Assembly: GCA_027624855.1 (NCBI GenBank)
Contig: JAQBTQ010000004.1
Coordinates: 57,908-121,907, forward strand
DNA length: 64,000 nt
From: Bacteroidota bacterium
GTDB taxonomy: Bacteria > Bacteroidota > Bacteroidia > Flavobacteriales_D > Sanyastnellaceae
Direction of reading: 5' to 3'
Made by a program: the position numbers and the translations under genes. Shown here in pieces: positions 54,726-62,589 of this stretch; the stretch's first letter is position 1, and the number at the start of each line of letters is the position of its first letter. The notes under the pieces are model-generated. The model saw only the letters and a program-made list of their open reading frames with translations. It was not told the origin of the DNA and ran no database searches.

Positions 54726-56233
54726 GCGTGTTTTTCAATCAATTCCGCGGTGATTTTTGCGCTCAACAAGCAAAGTGGAATTCCACCACCAGGATGAACG
54801 CTGCCTCCACAAAAGTACAAACCCTTCAGTTGTGTGCTTCGATTTCGATGGCGGAGAAATGCAGCAAATGGACTGTTGGAGCTGGCCCCATACAGTGCGC
54901 CTTGGTGCGAGGAAGTTCGGGCTTGGATATCAGAAGGTGTCAGAAATGATTCGTTTTGAATGAGGGGTTCAAGGTCGATGTTCAGAGTGCGATTGATTTT
55001 TTGAATCACCGAATTTCGAATCATGGGAATCATTTTTTCTATGGCTTCTGGTTGCGCCTCAACATTCACCATGACAAACCAATTTTCACCGCCGGAGGGC
55101 GCATCAGATGGCTTGACTTTGGAGCTGATGTTGATGTAAACTGTTGGATCATCTCCCGGATGCCCTTCATTTCGGATGGATTCAAATTCAGCCTGGTAGT
55201 CTTGACTGAATAGAATGTTGTGAAGGTGCAGTGTGGGGTGGTTTCCCTCAATTCCCCAATAAAAGATGACGCCACTGGTGGATCGTTCTTGTTGCAGGAT
55301 GCGCTCCGGTGCCTTGAGGTTTGGTAAAAGCCGACGATAGGTCGGCCACACGTCAGCATTGGAGATCACGCAATTGGCTTCAATGATGAATTGCTGTTGT
55401 TGATTGTCCGACACTTTCACGCCTTGAACTTCGCCTCCCTTATGCAGAATTTCTATAGCCTCGCGGTTGAACATAAATTTTACGCCCAGGGCTTCAGCAA
55501 GACCATACAGATGACGGGTGATACCAATCATGCCGTCGTTAGGAAAGAAGGTTCCTTGACCATGTTCAAGGTGGGGAATAACGTGCAGCATGGCAGGAGC
55601 GCGGTGTGGATCCGAGCCATTGTAAGTCGCGTAGCGATCGAAAAGTTGAGCCAGTTTGGGGTGTTTAAGCCTTTTTTGGTTCCATCTGTGTAATGTACCT
55701 ATCCAAGGAAGTCGGTGAAAAAATTTCACTACTGCACCCCACTGGCCGGGTATGTCGTGATTCCAATCATGCAAACTCTGCTCGAGAAAAATGCGTCTCG
55801 TCGCTTCAAATGAAGCTGAACTGTGTTCGAGGTGACTTTTCACAAGGATTGGATTCACACCAAAAGATTTTTCGCATTCGCTCGCAAATTGTTCAGGTTG
55901 ACTCCATGCAATCAATTGGGTTCCATCTTCCCAGAAATAATGCGTGGAACGATCCAATTTGGTGAATTCAAAACGTTCTGGACAGGACGGAGAATTCGGA
56001 ATGGAAGAGCGCGTTAACTCATCCAATTCCAAAATCAATTCAGGCCATGTAAACAATGAAGGTCCCAGGTCGAACCGGTACGCTCCTTGATGCCGTTCGC
56101 GGAGCTTTCCACCAGGCTCAGGGGCACCTTCGATCACGGTCACATCCCGGCCTGCACAGGCCATTCGAATCGCCGCTGCCAATCCAGCCACCCCTGCACC
56201 GATGATGGCGACGGCCGGCTTGGAACTCGACAT
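54722..56233 (-). CDS. crtD: CrtD-type carotenoid 3,4-desaturase
   Basis: A 503-residue FAD-dependent desaturase of the CrtI/CrtD family. VAIIGAGVAGLAAAIRMA binds FAD and RFDLGPSLFTWPELI fits CrtD; the C-terminal FCGGSVHPGGGIPLCLLSAK is characteristic of CrtD rather than of CrtI. It would put a 3',4' double bond into the 1'-hydroxy end made by CruF. The start at 56233 overlaps the idi stop by one base; the longer frame to 56296 is inside idi. A second desaturase (crtI) is present, so the two have separate jobs. Confidence 0.85.
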   Translation of the reverse strand: MSSSKPAVAIIGAGVAGLAAAIRMACAGRDVTVIEGAPEPGGKLRERHQGAYRFDLGPSLFTWPELILELDELTRSSIPNSPSCPERFEFTKLDRSTHYFWEDGTQLIAWSQPEQFASECEKSFGVNPILVKSHLEHSSASFEATRRIFLEQSLHDWNHDIPGQWGAVVKFFHRLPWIGTLHRWNQKRLKHPKLAQLFDRYATYNGSDPHRAPAMLHVIPHLEHGQGTFFPNDGMIGITRHLYGLAEALGVKFMFNREAIEILHKGGEVQGVKVSDNQQQQFIIEANCVISNADVWPTYRRLLPNLKAPERILQQERSTSGVIFYWGIEGNHPTLHLHNILFSQDYQAEFESIRNEGHPGDDPTVYINISSKVKPSDAPSGGENWFVMVNVEAQPEAIEKMIPMIRNSVIQKINRTLNIDLEPLIQNESFLTPSDIQARTSSHQGALYGASSNSPFAAFLRHRNRSTQLKGLYFCGGSVHPGGGIPLCLLSAKITAELIEKHA

Positions 56234-56799
56234 TATGCAGAATGTTTGATGGATGAAAGCTGGTCCTTCACTTCTTGGAAGCAAATGCGAAACCAAACCG
56301 TAAAATGAGTGGGGTAATGTTTCATTTCAAACTCCAAATCAGAAAGGCTGACGTAGCGGTAATCGGCGACTTCATCGGGATTCGGTTTCGGAATGGCATC
56401 AGAATACCCAATCAGCACATGATCCAACTCATGTTCAATCAAGGAATTAGAAAACTGGCTCCGGTACTGAAAATGAAAAACAGGTTTGGGTTGACAGTAC
56501 ATGCCCATCTCTTCGTTTAGCCGGCGAGTGGCAGCCTGAGCAGGGGTTTCTCCTTGACGCGGATGGCTGCAGCAAGCATTGGTCCAAAGCCCAGGGCTGT
56601 GGTATTTGCTGTGCGCGCGTTGTTGCAATAACCATTCACCCTTGCTGTTGAATAAAAACAGCGAAAATGCCCGATGCAACGCCCCTTTTTCATGGGCTTC
56701 CATTTTTTCCATTAATCCCAATTCTTTGTCGTTGGGATCAACCAGAACCACCCACTCTTTGGTGGCATCTGGCGTTAGGTTTTCATTTGGAATGGTCAT
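56233..56799 (-). CDS. idi: Isopentenyl-diphosphate delta-isomerase, type 1
   Basis: A 188-residue NUDIX-fold isomerase interconverting IPP and DMAPP. The catalytic Cys is in TNACCSHPRQGE and Glu in IEHELDHVLIG; ALHRAFSLFLFNSKGEWLLQ, in pieces, is also typical. It balances precursors for the carotenoids within the same operon. It overlaps the upstream hypothetical gene by 17 bases and crtD by one base. Confidence 0.96.
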   Translation of the reverse strand: MTIPNENLTPDATKEWVVLVDPNDKELGLMEKMEAHEKGALHRAFSLFLFNSKGEWLLQQRAHSKYHSPGLWTNACCSHPRQGETPAQAATRRLNEEMGMYCQPKPVFHFQYRSQFSNSLIEHELDHVLIGYSDAIPKPNPDEVADYRYVSLSDLEFEMKHYPTHFTVWFRICFQEVKDQLSSIKHSA

Positions 56800-57319
56800 C
56801 TCGGACGTGTTGAAGGAAAGTTAAGACAAAAGCAGCGTGTTCGGGATCATCCGACCAATACCCATCCGACAAAGCCTGGCGCACGCGTTCCGCATCTTCT
56901 TCCATTTCAGAAGAATAATCCAAGAAAAAGGGCACGGTCCATTGAATGGAAAGCCGCAATAATCGCAGTTCTGGATGATCGGGTTTTTCTGCAATTGCAG
57001 ATTCCAGTGGCGCCTTCCATTCTGTGAATTGCTGCAACTTAGAAAATGGATTCACCATGGATTCCGCAAGCATCATGTTTGCCGTTGCATGCATTGCTTT
57101 AATCAATGCTGGATCCGCTGAAGTGGATTTTAAAGCTTCTGTAGATGCGATGAAATCCAACACAATTCGCTCCGTTTGTGGCGATTCGCAGGCGTTTCGG
57201 TAATGGGCCCTCGTAGCTGTTAGGACAGGACTTTGAGTTAACCCAGTTCCCAAAAAGAAGAGGCAATAGACGGTTACGGACAACGCCCTTTTGATGGCCA
57301 CAACCGGCAGCGGTTCCAT
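56783..57319 (-). CDS. Hypothetical exported protein in the carotenoid operon
   Basis: A 178-residue protein I cannot assign. Residues about 9-28 form a hydrophobic signal or anchor (ALSVTVYCLFFLGTGLTQS), so it is exported to the periplasm or stays on the outer face of the membrane. The rest is helical (ALIKAMHATANMMLAESM, cited in part; LRLLRLSIQWTVPFF), with an acidic patch near residue 140. It is inserted exactly between crtB (no gap) and idi (17-base overlap), so it is translated with the enzymes. A role in carotenoid placement is possible but unproven. Confidence 0.6.
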   Translation of the reverse strand: MEPLPVVAIKRALSVTVYCLFFLGTGLTQSPVLTATRAHYRNACESPQTERIVLDFIASTEALKSTSADPALIKAMHATANMMLAESMVNPFSKLQQFTEWKAPLESAIAEKPDHPELRLLRLSIQWTVPFFLDYSSEMEEDAERVRQALSDGYWSDDPEHAAFVLTFLQHVRDDHSK

Positions 57320-58162
57320 TTAAAGTAGATTGAAACTGTGCTTTACATAAGAGCCTAACGCAAGTGTGGCTTTGCGTGCATTCGGTATGCGAATGCGCTC
57401 CTCCATGATGCGTTCACTAGGAATTGAACGAATTTTTTGAAAAAGCCGCTGGTAATAGATGTACGCTACATATACTCCTAGTCGACTTGATTTGGGCAAT
57501 TGCAAAATGCCTTTGTAAGCATCTTCAAAATCCGCTTGGATTTCCTCTTCGATGCGCCTTTTTGTTTGCTCATTGAAAGTGGTCATGTCCAAGTTTGGGA
57601 AGTATGTCCTTCCCATTTCTTGGTAATCCGCTTTCATATCTCGCAAGAAATTAATTTTTTGGAAAGCAGCTCCAAGGCTCTCAGCATGAGGTTTGAGGCG
57701 ATCGAATTCTTCCTGATTTCCATTGACGAATACTTTCAAGCACATCAGCCCAACCACTTCGGCAGATCCTACAATGTATTCTTCAAAACTTCCTCGATCG
57801 TAATCAGACTTATGAAGGTCCCACTCCATGCTGCGCAAGAACAAATCCACATGTTCCCTGTCGAGGTTAAATTCATGATACACCTCCTGAAAAGCCTGTA
57901 AGATGGGATTCAAACTGATCCGGTCATTTAGGGCATTTTCGGTGTCCTGCTTAAATCGATTGAATAGCACGTGTTTGTCCGCGTGATGAAACGTATCGAC
58001 AATCTCATCAGCAAAACGCACAAACCCATAAATGGAATAAATGGGCTGCCTCAATTCTGCGCCAAGGAATCGTATTCCTGCAGAAAAGGAGGTGCTGTAT
58101 GCTTTGGTCGTAATGACACTGCATTCTCGGCATACCGATTCATATAGCTTCAGCCCAGTCAT
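57320..58162 (-). CDS. crtB: Phytoene synthase
   Basis: A 280-residue enzyme joining two geranylgeranyl diphosphates to phytoene. The two Asp-rich motifs are FADEIVDTF and NFLRDMKADYQEMGRTYFP, and YSTSFSAGIRF gives the substrate end. It is second in the operon, 31 bases after crtI. Confidence 0.96.
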   Translation of the reverse strand: MTGLKLYESVCRECSVITTKAYSTSFSAGIRFLGAELRQPIYSIYGFVRFADEIVDTFHHADKHVLFNRFKQDTENALNDRISLNPILQAFQEVYHEFNLDREHVDLFLRSMEWDLHKSDYDRGSFEEYIVGSAEVVGLMCLKVFVNGNQEEFDRLKPHAESLGAAFQKINFLRDMKADYQEMGRTYFPNLDMTTFNEQTKRRIEEEIQADFEDAYKGILQLPKSSRLGVYVAYIYYQRLFQKIRSIPSERIMEERIRIPNARKATLALGSYVKHSFNLL

Positions 58163-58193
58163 AGTAGGTTAACAATGTACGCGGTCTTTTGGT

Positions 58194-59696
58194 TCATTCC
58201 ACGATGGCCTTAGAATTTAACAGCCATTTATGTGATTCATTTCCAGCGACTTCTCCGCTAATGAGACTTGGCGGCACTCCAGGTCCGGGCGTTGTGAGCT
58301 GACCAGTAAAGAACAAACCTGGTAATTTGCTCTTCATTTTCGGCTTCCAGAAAGCCGTCTGTCGCAAGGTGTTGGCGAGGCCATAAGCGTTGCCTTTGAA
58401 GGCTCGGTAATCTTCTTGAAATTCTTCATGCGCAAAGGACCGCTTGTAAACGATGTGGGGGCGAATGTCCATGCCAATGTGTTTTTCTAAGCGATCGCAC
58501 ATTTCTTGAAAATATCGATCGCGCAGTCCGGGTTCATCCTTTAAGCCTGGCGCAAGCGGAATGAGAAAGAACATGTTTTCACATCCTTCGGGCGCGATGC
58601 CTGGGTCCGTTTTTGACGGAGCGCTAACATAAAAAAGCGGATTGTCTGGCCACGATTGCGAATCGTAAATGGTTTCCGCATGGGGCCCAAATGGTGTGTC
58701 AAAAAAGAGGTTGTGATGCTGCAAATCGGGGACACGCTGGCTCACACCAACATAAAAAAGAAGCGAGCTAGGAGACATCACCCGTGAGTCCCAATATGCT
58801 TCATCATAGCGGCGCCATTTGGCGGAGAGCAGGTGCTGCTCAACATGGTGGTAGTCAGCACCAGCGACAATGGTAGGAGCGGTCCAATGGGTTCCGTCCT
58901 TCAATTCGACCCCGGTGACGCAACGGCCATCATCGGTGATCTGCTTCACATCGCAATCATAGTGAAAACGAACGCCCTTCTTCTCGGCAACCCGGACCAT
59001 GGCTCGCACGATTTCATGCATTCCACCCATCGGATACCACGTTCCAAGTACGGTATCCGCATAATTCATCAAGCTGTACAGCGCGGGAGTTTTCTCTGGT
59101 TTAGCTCCGAGAAAAAGGACTGGAAACTCAATGATTTGGAGCAATCGCTCGTCGCTGAAATACTTGCGGGCATGTTCACTGAAGCTGCGAAACAAGGTGA
59201 GTTGAGTCGATTGTTTGAGCGTTTTCCAATCGGCAAACTCCATGACGCTATGGGCTGGCTTCTGCACAAAATCCCGCATGCCGATTTCGTATTTGATGCG
59301 AGCTTCATCAAGGAATTTTTGCAAGGCAACACCTGCACCCGGCTCAATGGAGTCGAAGGTGGCTTTCAATGCCGTTAGGTCGGCAGGAATTTGCACGGGC
59401 CCGTTGTCAAACCAAACAGTGTAAGACGGGTCGAGCCTTACCAGATCTAACTCCTTCTTCACATCGCTCCCGTATTTTTTGAAGTAGGCTTCGAACACAT
59501 CAGGCATCCAATACCAACTTGGTCCCATATCGAATGTGAAACCCTCCACTTCGAAGACTCGCGCTCGACCACCTGCATGGTCGTGCCGTTCGAGTAGGTC
59601 AACCTCGTATCCCAGCTCTGCCAATTGCGTCGCTGCAGCGATGCCTGCGAAGCCTGCGCCGATGACCAATGCGTCAGTGGAGTTGTGTTCCGTCAT
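58194..59696 (-). CDS. crtI: Phytoene desaturase
   Basis: A 500-residue FAD-dependent desaturase taking phytoene to lycopene. ALVIGAGFAGIAAATQLA binds FAD, FDMGPSWYWMPDVFE follows, and FFTGQLTTPGPGVPPSLISG is the C-terminal CrtI signature. The start at 59696 (MTEHNSTDALVIG) is the family norm; the ATG at 59735 adds 13 residues. It is the first gene of the carotenoid operon, with the putative ECF promoter at 59763-59788 about 70 bases upstream. Confidence 0.94.
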   Translation of the reverse strand: MTEHNSTDALVIGAGFAGIAAATQLAELGYEVDLLERHDHAGGRARVFEVEGFTFDMGPSWYWMPDVFEAYFKKYGSDVKKELDLVRLDPSYTVWFDNGPVQIPADLTALKATFDSIEPGAGVALQKFLDEARIKYEIGMRDFVQKPAHSVMEFADWKTLKQSTQLTLFRSFSEHARKYFSDERLLQIIEFPVLFLGAKPEKTPALYSLMNYADTVLGTWYPMGGMHEIVRAMVRVAEKKGVRFHYDCDVKQITDDGRCVTGVELKDGTHWTAPTIVAGADYHHVEQHLLSAKWRRYDEAYWDSRVMSPSSLLFYVGVSQRVPDLQHHNLFFDTPFGPHAETIYDSQSWPDNPLFYVSAPSKTDPGIAPEGCENMFFLIPLAPGLKDEPGLRDRYFQEMCDRLEKHIGMDIRPHIVYKRSFAHEEFQEDYRAFKGNAYGLANTLRQTAFWKPKMKSKLPGLFFTGQLTTPGPGVPPSLISGEVAGNESHKWLLNSKAIVE

Positions 59697-59762
59697 GCCC
59701 TTAAAACAAAGACTTTGCTCCTCTTGTTCAATCATAGTTCTCTCATGTGACTCGCGCCATTT

Positions 59763-59788
59763 TACTCCTTCACCCTGCGGGTTGTGAC
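59763..59788 (-). promoter_or_regulatory. Putative ECF-sigma promoter of the carotenoid operon
   Basis: On the minus strand GTCACAA (59788 to 59782), 12 bases, then AGGAGTA (59769 to 59763). The -35-like box and the terminal GTA are at the same spacing as in the two plus-strand copies; the first bases of the second box differ. Transcription would start about 60 bases before crtI. Confidence 0.45.
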
Positions 59789-59806
59789 AAAAAATTTCTG
59801 TTGTCG

Positions 59807-59832
59807 GTCACAATTGTGGTGTGGGAATGGTA
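59807..59832 (+). promoter_or_regulatory. Putative ECF-sigma promoter of the lipoprotein-sigma operon
   Basis: GTCACAA (59807-59813), 12 bases, then AATGGTA (59826-59832). The same two boxes and spacing recur at 62538. Transcription would start a few bases before the ATG at 59843. The first box also forms part of the perfect palindrome CACAATTGTG (59809-59818). Confidence 0.5.
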
Positions 59833-59842
59833 AGTAAAGAAA

Positions 59843-60352
59843 ATGAATAAACTCACAATTCCCTTCATTTGTGTTCTGTGTTCCTCTTTGACCTTGATTT
59901 ACGGTTGCAAGAAAGAGGTTTTTGATTACACCATCACGGAAGTGGCGTTTCCCACTTCAGATGAAATTGACGCAGTGGATTGTCCCGAGTTTATGCTCAA
60001 CATCGGAGATGTGTGTGCAGTTTTTGACCAGGAAGGGATGGTCTCCGTGAATTGTGATTGCCTTGATCCAAATACTGTAGATGTCGTTGAAATCGAATTC
60101 ATCAATGACATCGGAGCCGCAGTGGTTGTCACAGTTGAAACTACTCCATCTTTTTTGGCTGGAAAAACGTATGTCGAAGTACCAGTGGAAGGAATTACGC
60201 TGCCGTATTACTTGCCGCTTGGTACCGAATCACTTTCTGTCGAAGCCTTTTTTGCGTGCGCAGATTTGGGAGTGGCGAGCCAATCAGCCGACTCCACTAT
60301 CGCTCCTTCTGTAGATGGTATGTTAGTAGAACTCCATGTGGATTGCCCTTGA
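59843..60352 (+). CDS. Hypothetical lipoprotein, first gene of the sigma operon
   Basis: A 169-residue lipoprotein with a signal ending at LIYGC (Cys22). Short conserved-looking segments are VCAVFDQEGMVSVNCDCL and GKTYVEVPVEGITLPYYLPLGT; five more cysteines (in VDCPEFM, DVCAV, NCDC, FACAD and the terminal DCP) suggest disulfides or metal binding outside the cytoplasm. I know no family. It is followed by the sigma factor gene with a 17-base overlap, so the two are co-translated; it might sense a signal at the envelope, which is inference. Confidence 0.65.
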   Translation: MNKLTIPFICVLCSSLTLIYGCKKEVFDYTITEVAFPTSDEIDAVDCPEFMLNIGDVCAVFDQEGMVSVNCDCLDPNTVDVVEIEFINDIGAAVVVTVETTPSFLAGKTYVEVPVEGITLPYYLPLGTESLSVEAFFACADLGVASQSADSTIAPSVDGMLVELHVDCP

Positions 60353-60998
60353 AATTGATGATACGTTGGATGGCATCCAAGATCCCGTTGCGAAGGAATT
60401 GATGGAAGAAGAAATCAATTCAACAGATCCATATTGGACCTTTGTTCAAGGGTGTTTGGAAGGAGATTCAATGGCACAACGAGGTCTGTTTGATCGGTTG
60501 TTGCCTTATCTGAAGAGTGCTGTTAGGCGTTATATCTGGGACGATTCGGATGTTCAAGATGTGTTACAGGAAGCGTTTATTCGCATCTTCCGAAACCTTC
60601 ACCAATTCGATCCCAAAAAGGGACAAGTTCAAACGTGGGCCACTAGAATTGCAGTCAACGCGGCAATAACATTTGGAATGCGCGGAATGCGGCAATCGAA
60701 TCATGAAGCCATCTCAAATTTCAACGCATCGGGGCAGCGCGAACCGGAAGTGCTTGCACAATTGAATGCCGAAGATTTACTGCAACGATTAAGGGCTTTG
60801 CCTCGAGAGCAATATGAAGTGCTTATCCTTCATTCGGTAGAGGGGTATTCACATGATGAAATAGCGGCATTACTGCATGTTTCTTCAATGACCTCTCGGA
60901 AGCGTTTGTCGAGGGCCAAACAATGGATCGCCTCCCGATTTGACCTGGAAGGGGGCGAATTGATTCCAAAGAAAACCAATGATCATGAAACGGATTGA
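60336..60998 (+). CDS. ECF-type RNA polymerase sigma factor
   Basis: A 220-residue group 4 sigma factor. Region 2 spans about residues 45-110, with DVQDVLQEAFIRIFRNLHQF and TWATRIAVNAA; region 4 spans about 150-205, with LPREQYEVLILHSVEGYSHDEIAALL followed by VSSMTSRKRLSRAKQW. Region 3 is absent, as in all ECF factors. An internal ATG at 60402 would remove 22 residues that have no family match; the first ATG at 60336 overlaps the lipoprotein gene. It probably drives the three bipartite promoters beside it. The C-terminus overlaps the next gene by 20 bases. Confidence 0.93.
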   Translation: MWIALEIDDTLDGIQDPVAKELMEEEINSTDPYWTFVQGCLEGDSMAQRGLFDRLLPYLKSAVRRYIWDDSDVQDVLQEAFIRIFRNLHQFDPKKGQVQTWATRIAVNAAITFGMRGMRQSNHEAISNFNASGQREPEVLAQLNAEDLLQRLRALPREQYEVLILHSVEGYSHDEIAALLHVSSMTSRKRLSRAKQWIASRFDLEGGELIPKKTNDHETD

Positions 60999-62475
60999 AG
61001 ACTTACTGAAATCGAAACTGAGCGGCACCAAGGCTCAGGCAGATCCTGCGATGGATGAAGCATTGTGGGAGAAGGTTTCGTCGGGATTGAAAGCTCCAAC
61101 GCCTGAAAGCGTCATTCCCAATGGAAACTCCATTGGTTGGAAGTGGGCTGCCTTTGGTGGAGGTTTCTTGTTTGTAGCAGGGATTGGAGTTGGATTGCTT
61201 TTGGACTACGAGCCATCGGATAACCCCACGCAGAATGCAGAATTTGCGATTCTTACCAATGGGCATTCGGAGCAAGAGAAGGAAATGGCTGGTGTCGGAA
61301 ATGAAGTTGCTCAATTCAATAATTCCGCTCAGCAGCATTTGCCCTTACGTGGAATTGACAAAGAGGTCATTCCCGATCAAGACCTAGGGAATGATACGCC
61401 CCCTTCTGCCGCATCGGCATCAGACTTGACTTTGGACGATTTGGATGAATCAAGAGATCCCTCGTCCAAATCGGAATCGAACAATCCTCCTTCAATTGCA
61501 ACGGAGACAATTCGAAGCACACAAACGAAGCCTGCGAAGGAATTCAGGGCTGAAGAACCAGCGCTAAATGATTCAAGGGAATTGAGCAGTCAAGCCAATG
61601 AATTTTCTCTGGATCAAAATTTTAATCTTATTCCGCCAATTTCACGCATGAAACCCATTCAGTTGGCTCTTGGCAATGATCATGAAAGGATGCTGTTACA
61701 AAATGTCATTCCTTCTCATATTGAGCATACAAGGCCCTATGCATTGCGGGCATTCGGAGGAATAACCTTAAGTAACTTCAAGTATGTCAATGACAATCTC
61801 GCTGCTTACAGTGACCACTTTTTCACTGCATCGAGTACAGGCGCGGGAATGGCATTGGATTTCGATTTCAAAAATCAACACTGGTCGGTGGGTTTGGGTT
61901 GGATTGATTACGCGCAACGATTGGAGTTTGAGCATACTTGGCAAACCCAATTTGTTCAACCCGAAGGTGTTATATCTGTGGAGCTGGATCCAATTTCAGG
62001 CGATACGTTGTCCGTGTTAACTGGACCCGTTTTGGTTACCGCGACTCACCAGCGTCATGTCCGAGATTACAATCATTGGAATGCGATAATCGTTCCGGTA
62101 GAATGGCGCAAGGAGTGGATGGTCTCACGTTGGACGCTTGGGACAGGATTGGGAGGGCAATTCCAAGTCCGAACTGGCGCGCAGGGTCAGACTTTCCTTG
62201 ATTCGGGTTCTTTGGCAAGATTCCAGGACGCCGATCTCTCACCTGTCCGAATTTCGTGGTCACCGACTGCTCGTTTTTATGTTGGTTATCAAATTCAGCC
62301 AGAATGGCGAGTGGATTTTTCTGCGACGACGGGCTTTCAATCGGTCAATGCTAGACGTGATGACGATATCACTGCCCCGACACTGACCCCTTGGGATGGG
62401 CGGTTGCATACCGTTCAAATTTCAGCAGGTGTAACCCGATACTTTGAACTTATCCGTCCGCGGGTTGTAAAATGA
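60979..62475 (+). CDS. Membrane protein resembling an anti-sigma region joined to a large outer domain
   Basis: A 498-residue protein directly after the sigma gene. The N-terminal 50 residues are cytoplasmic and charged (MKRIEDLLKSKLSGTKAQAD), then one membrane helix (about residues 54-72, WAAFGGGFLFVAGIGVGLLL), an unordered Ser/Glu/Asp-rich linker to about residue 215, and a C-terminal region of 250 residues with alternating aromatic strands resembling an outer-membrane beta-barrel or a periplasmic beta domain. By position it is the probable anti-sigma factor; no ZAS zinc motif is seen. Two ATG codons (60979, 60985) compete. Confidence 0.65.
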   Translation: MIMKRIEDLLKSKLSGTKAQADPAMDEALWEKVSSGLKAPTPESVIPNGNSIGWKWAAFGGGFLFVAGIGVGLLLDYEPSDNPTQNAEFAILTNGHSEQEKEMAGVGNEVAQFNNSAQQHLPLRGIDKEVIPDQDLGNDTPPSAASASDLTLDDLDESRDPSSKSESNNPPSIATETIRSTQTKPAKEFRAEEPALNDSRELSSQANEFSLDQNFNLIPPISRMKPIQLALGNDHERMLLQNVIPSHIEHTRPYALRAFGGITLSNFKYVNDNLAAYSDHFFTASSTGAGMALDFDFKNQHWSVGLGWIDYAQRLEFEHTWQTQFVQPEGVISVELDPISGDTLSVLTGPVLVTATHQRHVRDYNHWNAIIVPVEWRKEWMVSRWTLGTGLGGQFQVRTGAQGQTFLDSGSLARFQDADLSPVRISWSPTARFYVGYQIQPEWRVDFSATTGFQSVNARRDDDITAPTLTPWDGRLHTVQISAGVTRYFELIRPRVVK

Positions 62476-62537
62476 GTGCATTCTGTACCCATGAGCATGA
62501 CACTCAGGTGGTTCATTCGCCAAGTTTTCTTTTTCCT

Positions 62538-62563
62538 GTCACAAACAAGAATGGTTAATGGTA
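62538..62563 (+). promoter_or_regulatory. Putative ECF-sigma promoter of the FAS1 protein gene
   Basis: GTCACAA (62538-62544), 12 bases, then AATGGTA (62557-62563): the same boxes and spacing as at 59807. The perfect palindrome TCACCGGTGA (62564-62573) follows directly, over the expected transcription start, and could be an operator. Confidence 0.5.
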
Positions 62564-62589
62564 TCACCGGTGAAATCAACTTTGAAAAA

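Noticed and set aside
58833..59378. 181-residue plus-strand frame within crtI
   Set aside because: Antisense to an intact, clearly recognised gene.
59783..59812. TGTGA...TCACA resembling a Crp site between crtI and the sigma operon
   Set aside because: A Crp/Fnr site needs about six bases between the halves; here there are 20. The two halves fit better as separate -35-like boxes of divergent promoters.
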